Assembly (NCBI GenBank): GCA_946807835.1
Contig: OX327699.1
Coordinates: 7,185,001-7,249,000 of the forward strand
Direction of reading: 5' to 3'
DNA length: 64,000 bases
DNA from: Ailanthus altissimus
Lineage: Eukaryota > Streptophyta > Magnoliopsida > Sapindales > Simaroubaceae
The notes under the pieces are model-generated. The model worked only from the letters and a program-made list of their open reading frames with translations. It was not told where the DNA came from and made no database searches. Positions within the stretch are counted from its first letter, which is position 1, and each line of letters begins with the position of its first letter. A program made the position numbers and the translations under genes. Positions 1 through 11,400 of the stretch are shown one piece after another.

Positions 1-2367
1 GAACATGTGTTTATTGAAACACAAGTTGGAAACTTTTGTTTTTGAAATGTTTAAGGGGCTTTCGACATAAAGTAGAGAAACTAACCGTTAAATGTATTTG
101 ATCTAAAGCAATAAATACATGAGCAGTGGATTTCTAAAATATTTAAGGGAGAATGAGATTCTCGCTCACTATCCAGGTATTCCTAAAACACAATAGTGTT
201 TTCGAAAAGAAGGAATTGAGCTTTATTAGATAAGGACCGATTGATAATGGGTTACATTGATCTTTCAAAAATATCTACTCAGGTTATGCTCAAGAAACTA
301 TTATTCAATTATTGAATAGAGTTCTATTAAAACCTTTCCCTACTACTCTATATGAGATATAGACTAGTAAGGAAATCGATCTTAAGTATATTAAGAGTTT
401 GTTTGTCCTATTTAAGTAAAAGTTATCCAACAGGATAAACTTGCACCCAATTGGTACAAGTATTAGTTTAAGGGATATCCTGGATACTTCAAGGAATGTC
501 AGTTCTATGATCCAGAGAAAGGAAACATTCATTCCTTATAATGCCACTTTCCTAGAGAAATAATTTCTCATGGGTTGTACGAATTATAGAGGATTGAACT
601 TGACGAAATTAATCCAAAATTTATGGAACCGGTGCTAGAACTTCATACCCAAGTGAGTGAAATATCTTTTAGACACCCTCTACGTAAGTAAAAAAGAACG
701 TCAAGAATATCTGTAAGGTATTGTTTGATACCTGAAGATGTCTTTGGGATTTCCTTATTTGAAAGAAAAGTTCATTTAACTTGTAAAGAGGTAATGTTAG
801 ACATTAATTTGGGAAAATAACAAGAAGTCGTGAAATTCAAAATTGATTCAAAATATGTCAATCAAGTCTAGGACTTGATTAAGCATTCCAAAGGAATAGT
901 TTTGAGTGTTTTGTAAAAGAGTTTACAAGCAGAAGCCTAAGGGCATTTTAAAGATAGAGACCTTTAAAGCTCGACTGGTGGTAAAAGGTTGTCTCAACAA
1001 TTTGAGATCGATTATGAGAAAACTTTTCACTAGACACCATATGAAAGTCAATTCGAATTTTATTAGGTATTGCAACATATTATAATTTATGAAATTTGGG
1101 AGATAAATGTAAAGATGGTATTCCAGAATTGATGTCTCGAGTAAAAGATATACATAGAACAACCTAACGGTTTTACATCTAACTAGAATTCTAATATAAT
1201 GTACAGATTGAAGAAGTCTATTTATAGACTTAAGCAAGCCTCCCGAAGTTGAAATTTTAATTTTGATCAAGTAATCAGAAAGTCAGGTTATTATGAAGAG
1301 AAAGCATGTGTGTTTAGAAAGGGTAGTGAGAGCAAGATTGTCTTTTAGTAAGTTTTCATTATGTGGGTAACATACTCAATATCGAAAATGAAATTAATAT
1401 GTAATAGTTAGTCAAGAATCATTAAGTAAAAGCTTCTCTATGAAGGATTAGGGAAAGACTTCTTATATACTGGGTATAAGAGTTTTATGAAGATAAAGCT
1501 AGAGCTAGGAAGCAGATAGGACTCTGCCAAATTCTTGTACATAGAAAATGTTCTTGAAAGATATAACCTTAACAACTGTGAGATATTTAATGTATATTTT
1601 AAACACGGCAATCATCTTTCTAGGAAAATGTCTCCTTAGATGAAAGATGAAATAGTTAGAATGTCTAATATAAAATATGCATCAACTATAAGTAGTTTGA
1701 TGTACGTATGTTGTATACGAAATCTGACATCAGTAAGGCTATAAGTGTTATAAGTCGGTATCTGTTTGATACAGATAACAACTATCAGATGGTCATGAAA
1801 CATATCCTGAAATATCTGAGAGATACAAAGGATAAGTTTTAGAGATATGGAGAATGTAATTCACAAATAAAAAGATATACTGATTCAGACTTTAAGTTTG
1901 ATCATGATGATAAAAAATTTACATCTTGATATGTGTTCTTCTCAATAGATGCTACAATTAGTTAATAGCATATTTAGTAGATGCCCACAACTGATTCTAC
2001 CTTAGAGAAAACAATACCTTGTGACTTTATAAACTATAAAGGAAGTAATGTGGATACGTAACATAATCGTTGAACTCGGAATAGTTCTAGGTTCAATGGA
2101 TCCTATCCTATTATATTACAACAATTAACGGGGTAATTGCTCAAGCACAATAGCCAAGAATACACCAGTAGTCTAAACATATGGAGATCAAATACCATGT
2201 ATTTAGACAAAGCTTGATTGAAAGAGATGTAATGGTATCTAAAGTAGATTCTATAAAAAAATATAATGGACCCCCTCACTAGGGCCTTAACTCTAAAAGT
2301 GTTTAAGAAACACGTGGAGATGATAGATATTAGATATCATTGTGAATGACACTAGAACAAGTGAGAG
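1..2367 (+). pseudogene. Decayed Ty1/copia pol, 3' part (integrase end, RT, RNase H)
   Basis: Broken reading frames on the + strand match copia polyprotein in order. An integrase-end region near 120-540 includes a YDPEKGNI-like stretch. The reverse transcriptase has RLKKSIYRLKQAS at about 1205-1243, the usual copia KKSLYGLKQAPR block. The RNase H has YTDSDFKFDHDDKK from about 1877 and ends with DPLTRALTLKVF from 2269, the standard copia C-terminus. Many stops and frameshifts make it non-functional. The 5' end lies outside the window. A purine tract (AAGTGAGAG, 2359-2367) directly follows and acts as the polypurine tract before the LTR. Family assignment is firm; lineage within copia is not determined. 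Confidence 0.85.
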
Positions 2368-2368
2368 T

Positions 2369-4092
2369 TATTGGAGATGATGTTTACGTGTCATTCCATT
2401 TAACAGTGATTATTTTGATAATAATCGTTAATTTATAATTATATAGTAAGAAACTTGTAACATTTATAGATCTGATCCAAAGGAGTTTAGATCTGATCCA
2501 AAAGAGTTTGGGTCAGCACTAAAAGTTAGCAATTCTCAAAATTAGAACCTTGTATGAAATGGGACAAAGACTTAGGAATATATTAGCAATGAAATAGTAC
2601 AAAGAGTTGTAAATGGTGCTAAGAAATGTCATTATGTAGTATGTTCTCAAAAACATCATTCCTTAACATGGTTACCGATACAGGTCAATTGGTATTCCTT
2701 TCGGGGTTAGTGTATGTCGATATCTGGATTGTCCAAATGGTTAGTCTTAGTAGGCTATAAGCTTAACGGAAGTTCTTATGGGCATACAGGTATTTAGTAA
2801 GGATTGAGAACTGAACAGACTTATGAACACCTCCAATAGATATCTCATAAAGCCATCAATTAAGGCTTTCTCAAGTTAAGTAGTATTCGTGATCATTTGA
2901 CCTGAGTGCCATGGTGGGCTTGTGAGTGATCCACCATGCTTTGGTTCCACACATGTCAAAGACCTTTCATAGTCTAACTACTAGGTGTCGCTGAGTATGA
3001 TCTGATGCTCATGGATTCGATGTGCATAGATATGAGATCTCCGAGAAATGTATTTCAGAAAGTCTTTTGTCCAAAAGTATAAAATCCCAAAAAATAGTTT
3101 TTTATAGGGTTAAACAATATCTTAAAGGTGTTACAAATATTGTTTTACGAAAATACAAATCTGGAGATAAATTCACGGTTGATCACATAGAGATTTGACG
3201 ATGATGATATGTGTCTTTGCTCTTTTAGGATATAGGTGACGAAAAGATTATATGGATATGGTTAACCTCAACCTGTATGGTTCAACGCTCTATTCTGTAA
3301 TATCTATAATGTGTATATAGGGCATTATTTACAGACTTGCAGAAGTATCCTATAAGACAAACGGAGGTGAACCTAGGGAATCTCACAATATGAAGTGTAC
3401 TCATTGAGCACTAGGGTAGTGATATGGATCAAACGGTTCGATCCAAGATGATTTTGAAAAGTAGAATACGTTTTAAAAGCTCTCTAAAAAATGGAAAATA
3501 TACTTTATAAATATTACAAAGAGGTCCCTATTGCATGCAAATGAAATCTTGACACATGGCCACTTGTTTGACAAATGGCACATCTGGGCTTTGCATGATT
3601 GACACTTGGTATTATGCATAGCATGTATGAGTGACAAGTGTCAACCATGAAAAGGTGAGGTGGCTTAAGATTTGCAAATGATGCATTTAGCCCCCCATAT
3701 TTGTTATCTATAAATAAAAAGGTTTGAACTTGTTTCATTATAGTCCCTATTTTTTAAATCAACAAACCACCCCCATTTTAGGCGGATTTTGAAATTGGAT
3801 CTTGCTGAAAATTGACCAAACAATACTGCCATTCTAGAGTTTCAATCACACCACTTTGTTGAAGCCTAAAATTGTTCAAGAGTTAACTTCAATGTAAGCT
3901 CAAAGTAAAGAAATGTCCAAATGCTTCAAAGGTGTGATTTTCTAAACTTGTTAGTGTAACAATACTTCAATTTTAGTATGTTTGTTGATTAAAAAATTAG
4001 TTTCCAATTTTGCTGCATAATTATGTATGATTATCATACATTAGAAAAAATGAGCAATGAACACAATCATATGCATGCAATATGAATACACA
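2369..4092 (+). repeat. 3' LTR of the decayed copia element (LTR family A)
   Basis: This follows the polypurine tract. It shares conserved blocks with two other copies in the window, at 8818-11190 (+) and 48333-50445 (-), for example the stretch around 2900-2960 containing CCATGGTGGGCTTGTGAG. The left end is set by aligning the three copies, with the start near TTATTGGAGATGATG. The right end is at AATACACA (4091-4092), matching the CA ends of the other copies. A TATA-like TATAAATAAAAA lies near 3710 and would be the LTR promoter. It is shorter than the other two copies. Boundaries are reliable to a few bases. Confidence 0.75.
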
Positions 4093-4495
4093 TTAATAGA
4101 TTTTTGGGAAACTTATAAACAATGTAAAGAAGTAGTTAGTAAAAACTAGAGGAAAACAGAGGCAAGAAGAATTGATCATGTTATCGATTTTGGTGAAAGG
4201 CTAAGAAAAGTGAAAGATGGCTTGAAACAATGAAGTAGACAGTTCTTTGAGGGGGGAGAGATAGAAAGATAAAACAACTCAAGAATAAGATAATTCTGTG
4301 TAAGAGTGAGAACCAGCAGCGTAGAACTATTAATGATATTAGAGCCTTAGAAGGAAAAATAGATAAATTGCTCTTGGAAGAGGAGAATTACTAAAAGCAA
4401 AGATCCAAGGTAACTTGGCTCAAAGAATGGGATATAAACATAGCCATTTCATGTCGTGGCCAATAGCAAAAGGAATAGGAATGAGATTAAAGGGC
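4093..4495 (+). pseudogene. LINE (L1-type) ORF2 fragment, upstream part
   Basis: The + strand translation gives the familiar plant LINE segment between endonuclease and reverse transcriptase. It shows RLRKVKDGLKQ, then INDIRALEGKIDKLL, then a region resembling YWKQRSRxxWLKEGDKN. Stops interrupt it. It ends abruptly at 4495, where a gypsy LTR begins, and the same ORF resumes at about 13585 (DGQWIEEEQDVEQ). The LINE was therefore present before the gypsy element inserted. It also abuts the copia LTR at 4092, which suggests the copia element inserted into the same LINE. Confidence 0.75.
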
Positions 4496-5705
4496 TGATG
4501 AACACATGAAAATAAATATTTATTAAGAGATCAGTCACCATTTAATGTTACTAAGTTTAGCATTTTTGTATTTTTTTAGTTTGAAATAAAGTATTCTCCT
4601 TAAATTGTGATTAATGAATATTATTTGCACAGGTTCAGGTAAAATGAATGTAACTTTTAATGTAGAAATCAAAATGAAGAAATTATTAAACCTGGAGTAA
4701 TATAACTCAATCTTTCATAAACTTGAAGAGCAGTTGAAAAGCCAAATCTAATATTGTATGAGCCAAAATTGGGATACAACAGAATTGGATTACAACTTCC
4801 GCTCAACTTGACCCACCTCATGTATTTGGACCGTATTTCATAAAATACGTATCTAATGGGTATAATTCTTAAATTTGTGAAATACTGACTCAATTATCAA
4901 GAACTCTTATGTTGATGGTAAAGTCCATATCAGTTGTTATCATAAACCAAATTGTATTGTAAGTGGGTAAAAGGGTTGTTAGCCGAAATCTGATATATCT
5001 TTAGTATTTTGCCTATATCGCATTGGATACTCATCCGATTTGCATGAACCTGGTGCCTATAGAAAGAAGAGACAATATTCTATAACTTTCATTCAGCCAA
5101 AAAGGCTACATCAGTCATTTACATAATCAAAACGGTGTTACAAGTAGATAAATAAGTGGTTGACTTAAATTATTAAAGATTGAAGTCACATTTAACATAT
5201 TTTCATTCATTGCCTATATAAAGACACTCTTACGACATTTTCAACATTAGATAATTCTTTATTATTTTCTTCTCATTAACATGCATTGTAAGCTAGGCTA
5301 AAGTTCTTAGCAAGGTTAAGAGATGAACTTTTATGTGTAATAAATCTACTTCTATACTTCGATTCTTTGTCAAGAGCTACAAATGTTTGTAAGTTTGTTT
5401 ATGCCTAAACTCTTATCTAGTATTTTTCTATAATCTAGAGGTTATAATTCTCATGTTTCATATATTTTCAGTCATGTTTTCTTTATGTGATCTTGTTTAA
5501 TTATAATTGTTATTTGTTACATTATTTTACATGTTAATTTTTTACTGCAATATTATCAATTGATATATTGTCGATCTTGGATAACATGTAAAGACAATAA
5601 TTGTTTGATGTTCAAGTTAATCTTTTACTGTAATATTGTTAAAATGATATATTGTCGATCTTAAATAACTTGTATAAATGAATATAATTTGTGTTAATAT
5701 TTGCA
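4496..5705 (+). repeat. 5' LTR of Ty3/gypsy element, 3' truncated
   Basis: This is about 1.2 kb of direct repeat with 12022-13231, with the same base order throughout. It starts TGATGAA in both copies. In this copy the similarity stops at TTTGCA (5705), and the next bases already encode the middle of integrase. No primer-binding site follows. The right copy runs on for about 350 bp beyond the point where this one ends, so the end of this LTR and most of the internal region appear to have been deleted together. TGCA at the junction fits a microhomology deletion, though that is inference. Confidence 0.8.
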
Positions 5706-6346
5706 CTGCATACCATCTACAGATAAATGGACAAGTCGAGCTAGCAAATAGAGAGGTTAAACAGATTTTGAAAAAGACGGTTAACCCGAATCACAAAGAT
5801 TGGTCTCTATGCCTTTCTGATGCATTATGGGCATATTGTACTGTATACAAAACCATCTTATGAATGTCTCTATACCGGCTTATTTATGGAAAACCTTTTC
5901 ATTTACCTGTTGAGCTAGAGTATAAAGCTTATTGGGCTGTCAAAGCCTTTAACTTTGATTTGAGTGCTGCAAGTTTTTAGAGAAAGTTACAATTGTCAGA
6001 AATAAAAAAATTACGAAATAATGCATATAACAACTCTAGAATTTATAAAGCTAAAATGAAAGCAGCTCAAGACAAACAGATCTCAAGGAAACACTTCGAG
6101 CCAAATCAACGAGTCTACCTTTATGATTCTCGATTGCATTTACACCCTGGAAATATGAGATCTTGATAGACTAGTTCATTTATGGTAAGACACATTTTTC
6201 TTAATGGTGCTATAGAAATTAAGGACTCCACTGATAGACAAATTTTTAAAGTGAATGGACAGCGGCTGAAAAACTATGTGAAAAAGGTAGACCACTCTAT
6301 GTACCTAGACAAGATCCCTCTTGTGGATCTTGTCTATCATGCTTGA
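5706..6346 (+). pseudogene. Gypsy (Tat/Athila-like) integrase, C-terminal part
   Basis: The frame opens with [20 protein letters not shown], matching the conserved TAYHPQTNGQAE block of Ty3/gypsy integrase. It continues [18 protein letters not shown]. After frame changes the C-terminal signatures follow: PFHLPVELEYKAYWAVKAFN-like near 5890-5960, and FKVNGQRLKNY near 6245-6280, the usual Tat/Athila pol end. The catalytic N-terminal half is absent, removed by the junction at 5705. Stops and frameshifts are present, so no active enzyme can be made. Confidence 0.8.
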
Positions 6347-6584
6347 TCAGGTTCAATCTATCTATACCATATTTTATGTTTTGTCTATATTTTATCTTTT
6401 GACTCTTTATTTTTGCTCTTATTTTTTTCATATTTTATTTTCTTCTTTTTCTTTTTTTTCTTCAGTGTGATTTTATTTCCCGGTCAAGTGGCGGATACTG
6501 TACTCCATGACTATTAAAGTCGATTTCTCAGTTCCCTAAAAACTGTCCCTCAATTCGTGCATTCATCTATTTTTTTCTTTCAAA

Positions 6585-7067
6585 ATGGATCACATTCTTG
6601 CCAACCTTAAAAAATGCTTTCCTTCATTGCCTCAAAATGCTCTACTTAAGATTTACAAAGCATGATGTGAAAGCCTAAGACTATTGATGTTGAGTAATAT
6701 CCCTATGGATATTCGTTGGTTAATCGAAGCCAAGGTTTGATTATCAAGTGAGTCTGCAAATGATTTTGTTTCTTTTATGCCTGGTCTTGGAAGAAACTCT
6801 TATGCCAAAAGACGACGAGCAAAGAGGTTACAAGTCTGTCATAAATGTGCTCAATGGAATTGTAACCGGATTTGTCGTTCTTTAGGATTTGCATCTAGAA
6901 ATCAAGAAGACAAAATTTAGTTCATTAAGGATAGACTGAGTAAGGAGTCTTTGAATGATATCCTATTGACTCTTGAGACGCATCCTTGTGGGCTCGTGCA
7001 ACGTGAACTTCTCAATTTATAGAATAAATTCAAAAATGAACATCAACGGTATAGTCTCAGGAATTGA
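6585..7067 (+). pseudogene. Accessory ORF with Cys cluster downstream of gypsy integrase
   Basis: This is a 161-codon reading frame from ATG 6585 to TGA 7065-7067, interrupted by four or so in-frame stops (TGA, TAG) that are each one transition from a sense codon. The visible protein is basic. It has a run SYAKRRRAKRLQ followed by CHKCAQWNCNRIC (CX2CX4CX3C), a possible small zinc-binding motif, then a region rich in leucine and charged residues. It lies 3' of integrase and 5' of the LOG-like gene inside the same gypsy element. I do not recognise a named family. An RNA- or DNA-binding accessory protein is only a guess from the charge and Cys spacing. Confidence 0.5.
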
Positions 7068-7397
7068 CTCTAAAAGACCCTGTTTGCCAATTTATAAGAA
7101 AATTGGATGAGAAGCCTATCTCCGACCCATAGAGGGCGTTTAAACCGTTACTGGACATAAAACCAGAGGAAGATGTGAGCCACAATCATAACTACCTGTA
7201 AATACATGTGTTTTAATTTCAAACTTTATTTTATTTTATTTTATTAATAGTAGGGCTTCTCATATAGATGTCTTAAATTCAAATCTTTTGGTTAAATAAT
7301 GCATTTAGGTCCTTATGTTTAAATTTTTGTGTTTTATTTTTAAATCTCTTCTGACAAACTGTCAGGTTACCAAAATCGTTGTTATCATTTGGTACGC

Positions 7398-7405
7398 TAT
7401 AAATA
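7398..7405 (+). promoter_or_regulatory. TATA-like box upstream of the LOG-like gene
   Basis: TATAAATA lies about 45 bp before the ATG at 7449, in otherwise AT-rich DNA. It could be an independent promoter carried with the captured gene. Given the base composition it could also be chance. Confidence 0.25.
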
Positions 7406-7448
7406 CAGCACCTCATTTTTATATATTGACATAAAGGTGAGTGTAGAT

Positions 7449-8059
7449 ATGGAGGAAACCTCAGTTCAACAATTTCGAAATATATGTGTATTTTGTGGAT
7501 CTAGTCCTTGGAAAAATAAAGTATTTGTAGAAGCAGCAAACAATCTAGGAAAAGCATTGGCTGCAAGAAAAATCCATTTGATTTATGGAGGGGGTAGCCT
7601 TGGGTTAATAGGTTGTGTGTCAACAGCTGCACATTTAGGAGGAAGTCAAGTTTTAGGTATTATTCCTACAGCTTTAGCTGTAGAAAACCTGACTGGGAAA
7701 ACAATATGGGAAGAATTACGAGTCTCATCCATGCATGAACGTATAGCTAGAATACTTTACTATACAGATGCTCTTATTACTTTACCAGGTGGTTTTGGTA
7801 CCTTAGAAGAAATTTTTCAAATTGCCTTTTGGACCTAGGTGAATATCCACCGAAAACCCATAGGTTTGTTGAATGTTAATAACTATTTTGATTGCTTATT
7901 TCACATTCGGCGCGATAGATCCTCATTTTTGCCACCAATGCGGATGAATTGATTGATAAATTACAGACAGTTACCTATGCACCTGACCCAGCAATAACTC
8001 GGATCGATTGGTCATTAGGTCTTAACAAGCGAAAATTAGATCTGACACTTCGTTTATAA
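7449..8059 (+). pseudogene. LOG-like cytokinin-activating enzyme gene inside a retrotransposon, decayed
   Basis: The frame from ATG 7449 encodes a protein of the LONELY GUY family (cytokinin riboside 5'-monophosphate phosphoribohydrolase, 'possible lysine decarboxylase' fold), which releases active cytokinin bases. It shows ICVFCGSSP at the start, YGGGSLGLIG (family GGGSxGLMG) and LPGGFGTLEE (the diagnostic PGGxGTxxE motif), with MHERIAR between them in the place of family MHxRKAE. After 7838 the same frame continues as VNIHRKPIGLLNVNNYF. A gap follows, then a second frame (about 7910-8059) resumes as ILIFATNADELIDKLQ and ends in a basic tail. Two TAG codons (7836-7838 and 7916-7918) sit where CAG would fit, and part of the C-terminal region is deleted. 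There are no introns, although plant LOG genes normally have several. There is no poly(A) tract after the stop, which argues against a simple processed copy. It lies between the gypsy integrase/accessory ORF and the polypurine tract. Confidence 0.75.
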
Positions 8060-8817
8060 ATTTTTCTTTGTTTTATTTATTTATCAACATCATCATTTTA
8101 GTTTATATTTGCTTAAGTGTCTCTGAGGTTTGTTTCTTTCGAATAATTGTTGTTTCAGGTAATGTCTCCTATACTTTATCCCTTTCTATTTAAACATTGA
8201 GGACAATGTTTCATTTAGTTTGGGGGAAGGATAATAGACATAAGTTGTATTTTGCATTCTAACAAAAAAAATTAAAAATTAAAAATTAAAAAAAAGATAA
8301 TGGAGTCCGACATTTGATTAAAATGGCAAAGTAAAGAGTTCATTCTTGAACTCTTGAGATGCATTTTATGTCAAATTAGAATAATCTAAAGAGTTTTATT
8401 TCTAACTTTTGAAACGCATTTTAACTAATTTGTTATTATTTTGTTTTATATTTCATGCATTGTTATTTATTGCTTGTAGTCTTAGTAATTCTTGTATAAA
8501 TGAATTTTCTTTTCTACTCAGGTATGATTTCAAAATTGATTAGGTTGAGTCACTGTTTCTATTTAGGTTACTAAAGAATGACTTCCAAAATATTTTTGAG
8601 CACAATACTAAGCCTTGTGGTAAGATGTATGATTCAATTTATATAGTTAAGAGAATTCTCATGTTTAAGTATATATTTTTCTAATCTCATATATCGTTTA
8701 TAAGTAAGTGAAAAGGTTGAGAAAACCTTCATTGATCATTTGAATTGGTTAATTTTTGTTTAGATTTATATTATTTGAATTAAGGAATAAGTTGGTTACA
8801 TAACTGAAGGACAATTT
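8060..8817 (+). other. Gypsy internal 3' non-coding region with internal G-tract
   Basis: There is no coding potential. TTTGGGGGAAGG at 8219-8230, after GAGGACAATGTTTC, is the G-rich motif typically found downstream of pol in Tat/Athila-type elements. The rest is AT-rich. It ends at the solo copia LTR starting at 8818. Confidence 0.5.
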
Positions 8818-11190
8818 TGTTGAGATTTGTGCTCATGTGCCATCCCATTATTGTATGAATATTTTATTTTATAATATTTATCCAGTTCATTATTTGTTAA
8901 ATCGCTAATTGCTATTATAAATGGTTCAATGCTTATGACACTACAGACATTATGTGATCTGAAAGGGTTTAGACTTGGTCTAAAGAAGTTTAGATCAATG
9001 CTAAGAGTTAGCATCACTAAAAATTATAAATGTTAAAAAGTTAGAATGTATATTAATCAGTGAAGTCTAAAAGTTAGAATCTTATCTATGACAGTATAAA
9101 GACCTGAGAATACATTAGTAATAACATAGTTGCAAGAGTTGCAATAAGTGCTAAGAAATGTTATAATATAAGTCTATTCTTAAATTACATGTTAGTGGTC
9201 TTAATTCACCGATGCAAGTCTATCGGTGGAATCCTTTTACATAGACCAGTGTATACTATACCTAGATGGTCTAGATGATTGTTCTTAGCTAACCATGGAC
9301 TTACTGGAAGTTCATATAGCATACATGTGTTCAGTAAGGACTGGATACTAAACAGACTCAATAAGGACCCCAATAGACATCCATGAAGCCGTCAATAGAA
9401 GGTCCTCTCGAGTTGAGTAGTATACGTGGTCCTTTGACCTGAGTACCATGGTGGACTTGTAAGTGATCCATCATACTTTGGTTCCACGCATGTCACAGAC
9501 CTTTTACGGTGTGACCACTGGGTGTCGTTAGGTATGGTCCGATGCTTATGGAGTCCGGTGTGTATAAATATGGAATCCGTCAGATCACATGGATGAGTTA
9601 TATATATCTAGATCTTTAAAGACTGTATCTTAGAAAGTCTTATAGCCATAAGCAATGTACCCAAGAAAAGAGTTTCCTACAAGGTTAAACAATATTGTAA
9701 AAGTGTTTACATATATTGTTTATTAAGATACGTGTCTGGAGATAAGTTCACGGATGAGCACTTAGGGATTTGACGGTAGTGATTTATATCCCTGCTCTTC
9801 TAGGATATGATTGGCGGAAGGATTACACGTATGCACTGTGACCTCAACTTGTATGGTCTACTGCACTGATTTGTAATATATGTGACGTCTGTGTGGGGCA
9901 TCGATCTCAAACTCATAGAATAGTTCTGTTTGACAAATAGGGAGTAGACTTAGAGAGTCCCGCAATATGAAGTGTACTCGTTGTGCACTGGGGGCAGCAT
10001 ACCTAATTGAATAGTTCGATCCAGAAAATTCTAGCAGACCGGACATTTAGTTCGGTTTTCCTCCGGTCGTGCACGTGTCAAGACTTAAAGAATTAAGTAC
10101 ATCATTAGTTAACAATTAGTTGTTGACCAATAGGATGTTGACACATGGCACATGTTGGCCAATTATTATTTGGTTTGGAAATTACCAAAATGAGCTTATT
10201 TGTTGGACAAATAATATTATTATTTTATTCATTAAAATGTTTATTGAATAAAAGAATAATAATAATATATGATATTATTATTTAAATTGAAATCAAATAA
10301 TTAATTTTTTATTTAATTGACATGTGTTTCTACCATGATTTAATATGACTAAATCATTTGTTTAATATTAATTAAATGATAAGATAAATATAATGGGTGA
10401 CATTTGTTAATGATAGGCCTTAAAATATTTCTTAATGATGAGAAAATATTTTTTCATTTGACATAGATTAAGGCTAAGTTCATTTAAATGATATTTTATT
10501 TTGTTTTGTTTTAATTTGATTTTTTGTTAATAATAATAAACAAAAACTAATGGCAAATACAATTGATGCCATTAGGAGAGAAAATGAAAGATAGTAATAA
10601 ACAAAACACTAATGACAAACATAATAGTTGCCATCAGGTGAGAAAATGAAAGATAATAATAAACAAATAAAAGAGCAATTAGTTGCTCAATTAATGATAA
10701 TAATTTCGTGCAAGGTGTTGAGGGGTATGAAAAATAAGAAGTGAATTTTGCTAAGTGTTGAAAAATTCTTTCAAGTGTTGAGAAAACAAAATCTCAACTA
10801 TTCCATTTTTTCTTCTTCAATTTTTTCTTTTATTTTGGTCACCCATATAACAAGGGAGAAACAAGGATTCAAAGAGTTGAATCCTTTGCTGAAAAAATTG
10901 CTATTCTAGCTTCCTCAAGCTCACTGTGTTGAGCAACTAGAATTGTAAACGGGTTGCTTCAAAGGCAGGTACTCCCGTTCAACCAAATACCAAAGGCTTG
11001 ACAAGGTTCTATAACTCAATCTTGATGTACTTTACATTTATGAGATAACATGTAATGTTTACTTGTGTTTATCATTCAGTAATTTCTATTCTGCTCATCC
11101 GCTGCGCATGTATGTATGTGATACGTATGCTATATTTGAATGATAAATACAAACTCATATGCATGCACCCTAAGTTTAAGATCACTCACA
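8818..11190 (+). repeat. Solo copia LTR (family A) inside the gypsy element
   Basis: It begins TGTTGAGATTTGTGCTC and ends AAGATCACTCACA, matching the ends of the 48333-50445 LTR (start TGTTAGGGTTGGTGC, end AAGATCCCTGACA in its own orientation). The central block near 9430-9500 is the same as in the copy at 2900-2960. No copia coding sequence or primer-binding site adjoins it. Flanks AATTT (8813-8817) and GATTT (11191-11195) are a 4/5 match and may be a decayed target-site duplication, as expected for a solo LTR formed by LTR-LTR recombination. Confidence 0.75.
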
Positions 11191-11400
11191 GATTTAAAGT
11201 GAATTCTTAAATTGTGTGAATATATTTTGGTGAGAAACTATTTTTTTTTCGCTGCGTATGTATGTATGTGATACGTATACTATATTTGAATGATAAACAC
11301 AAACTCACATGCATTCACCCTAGGTTTAAACTCGCTCACAGATTTAAAGTAAATTCTCAAATTGTGTGAATATATTTTGGTGAGAAACTATTTTTTTTTA
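11101..11400. repeat. 150-bp tandem duplication across the solo LTR edge
   Basis: Two adjacent 150-bp units (11101-11250 and 11251-11400) both begin GCTGCGYATGTATGTATGTG and both end with a T-run after TGAGAAACTA. Each contains the last 90 bp of the LTR plus about 60 bp of the flanking gypsy DNA, so the duplication happened after the LTR inserted. The units differ by scattered point changes. Confidence 0.85.

Noticed and set aside
923..1270. 115-codon frame on the - strand
   Set aside because: It is the antisense shadow of the decayed copia RT on the + strand.
7449..8059. LOG-like gene as a functional host gene
   Set aside because: Two stop codons, an internal deletion and its position inside a gypsy element argue for a dead, element-carried copy.
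11101..11400. CRISPR-like or satellite array
   Set aside because: Only two units of 150 bp, explained by a tandem duplication across an LTR edge.
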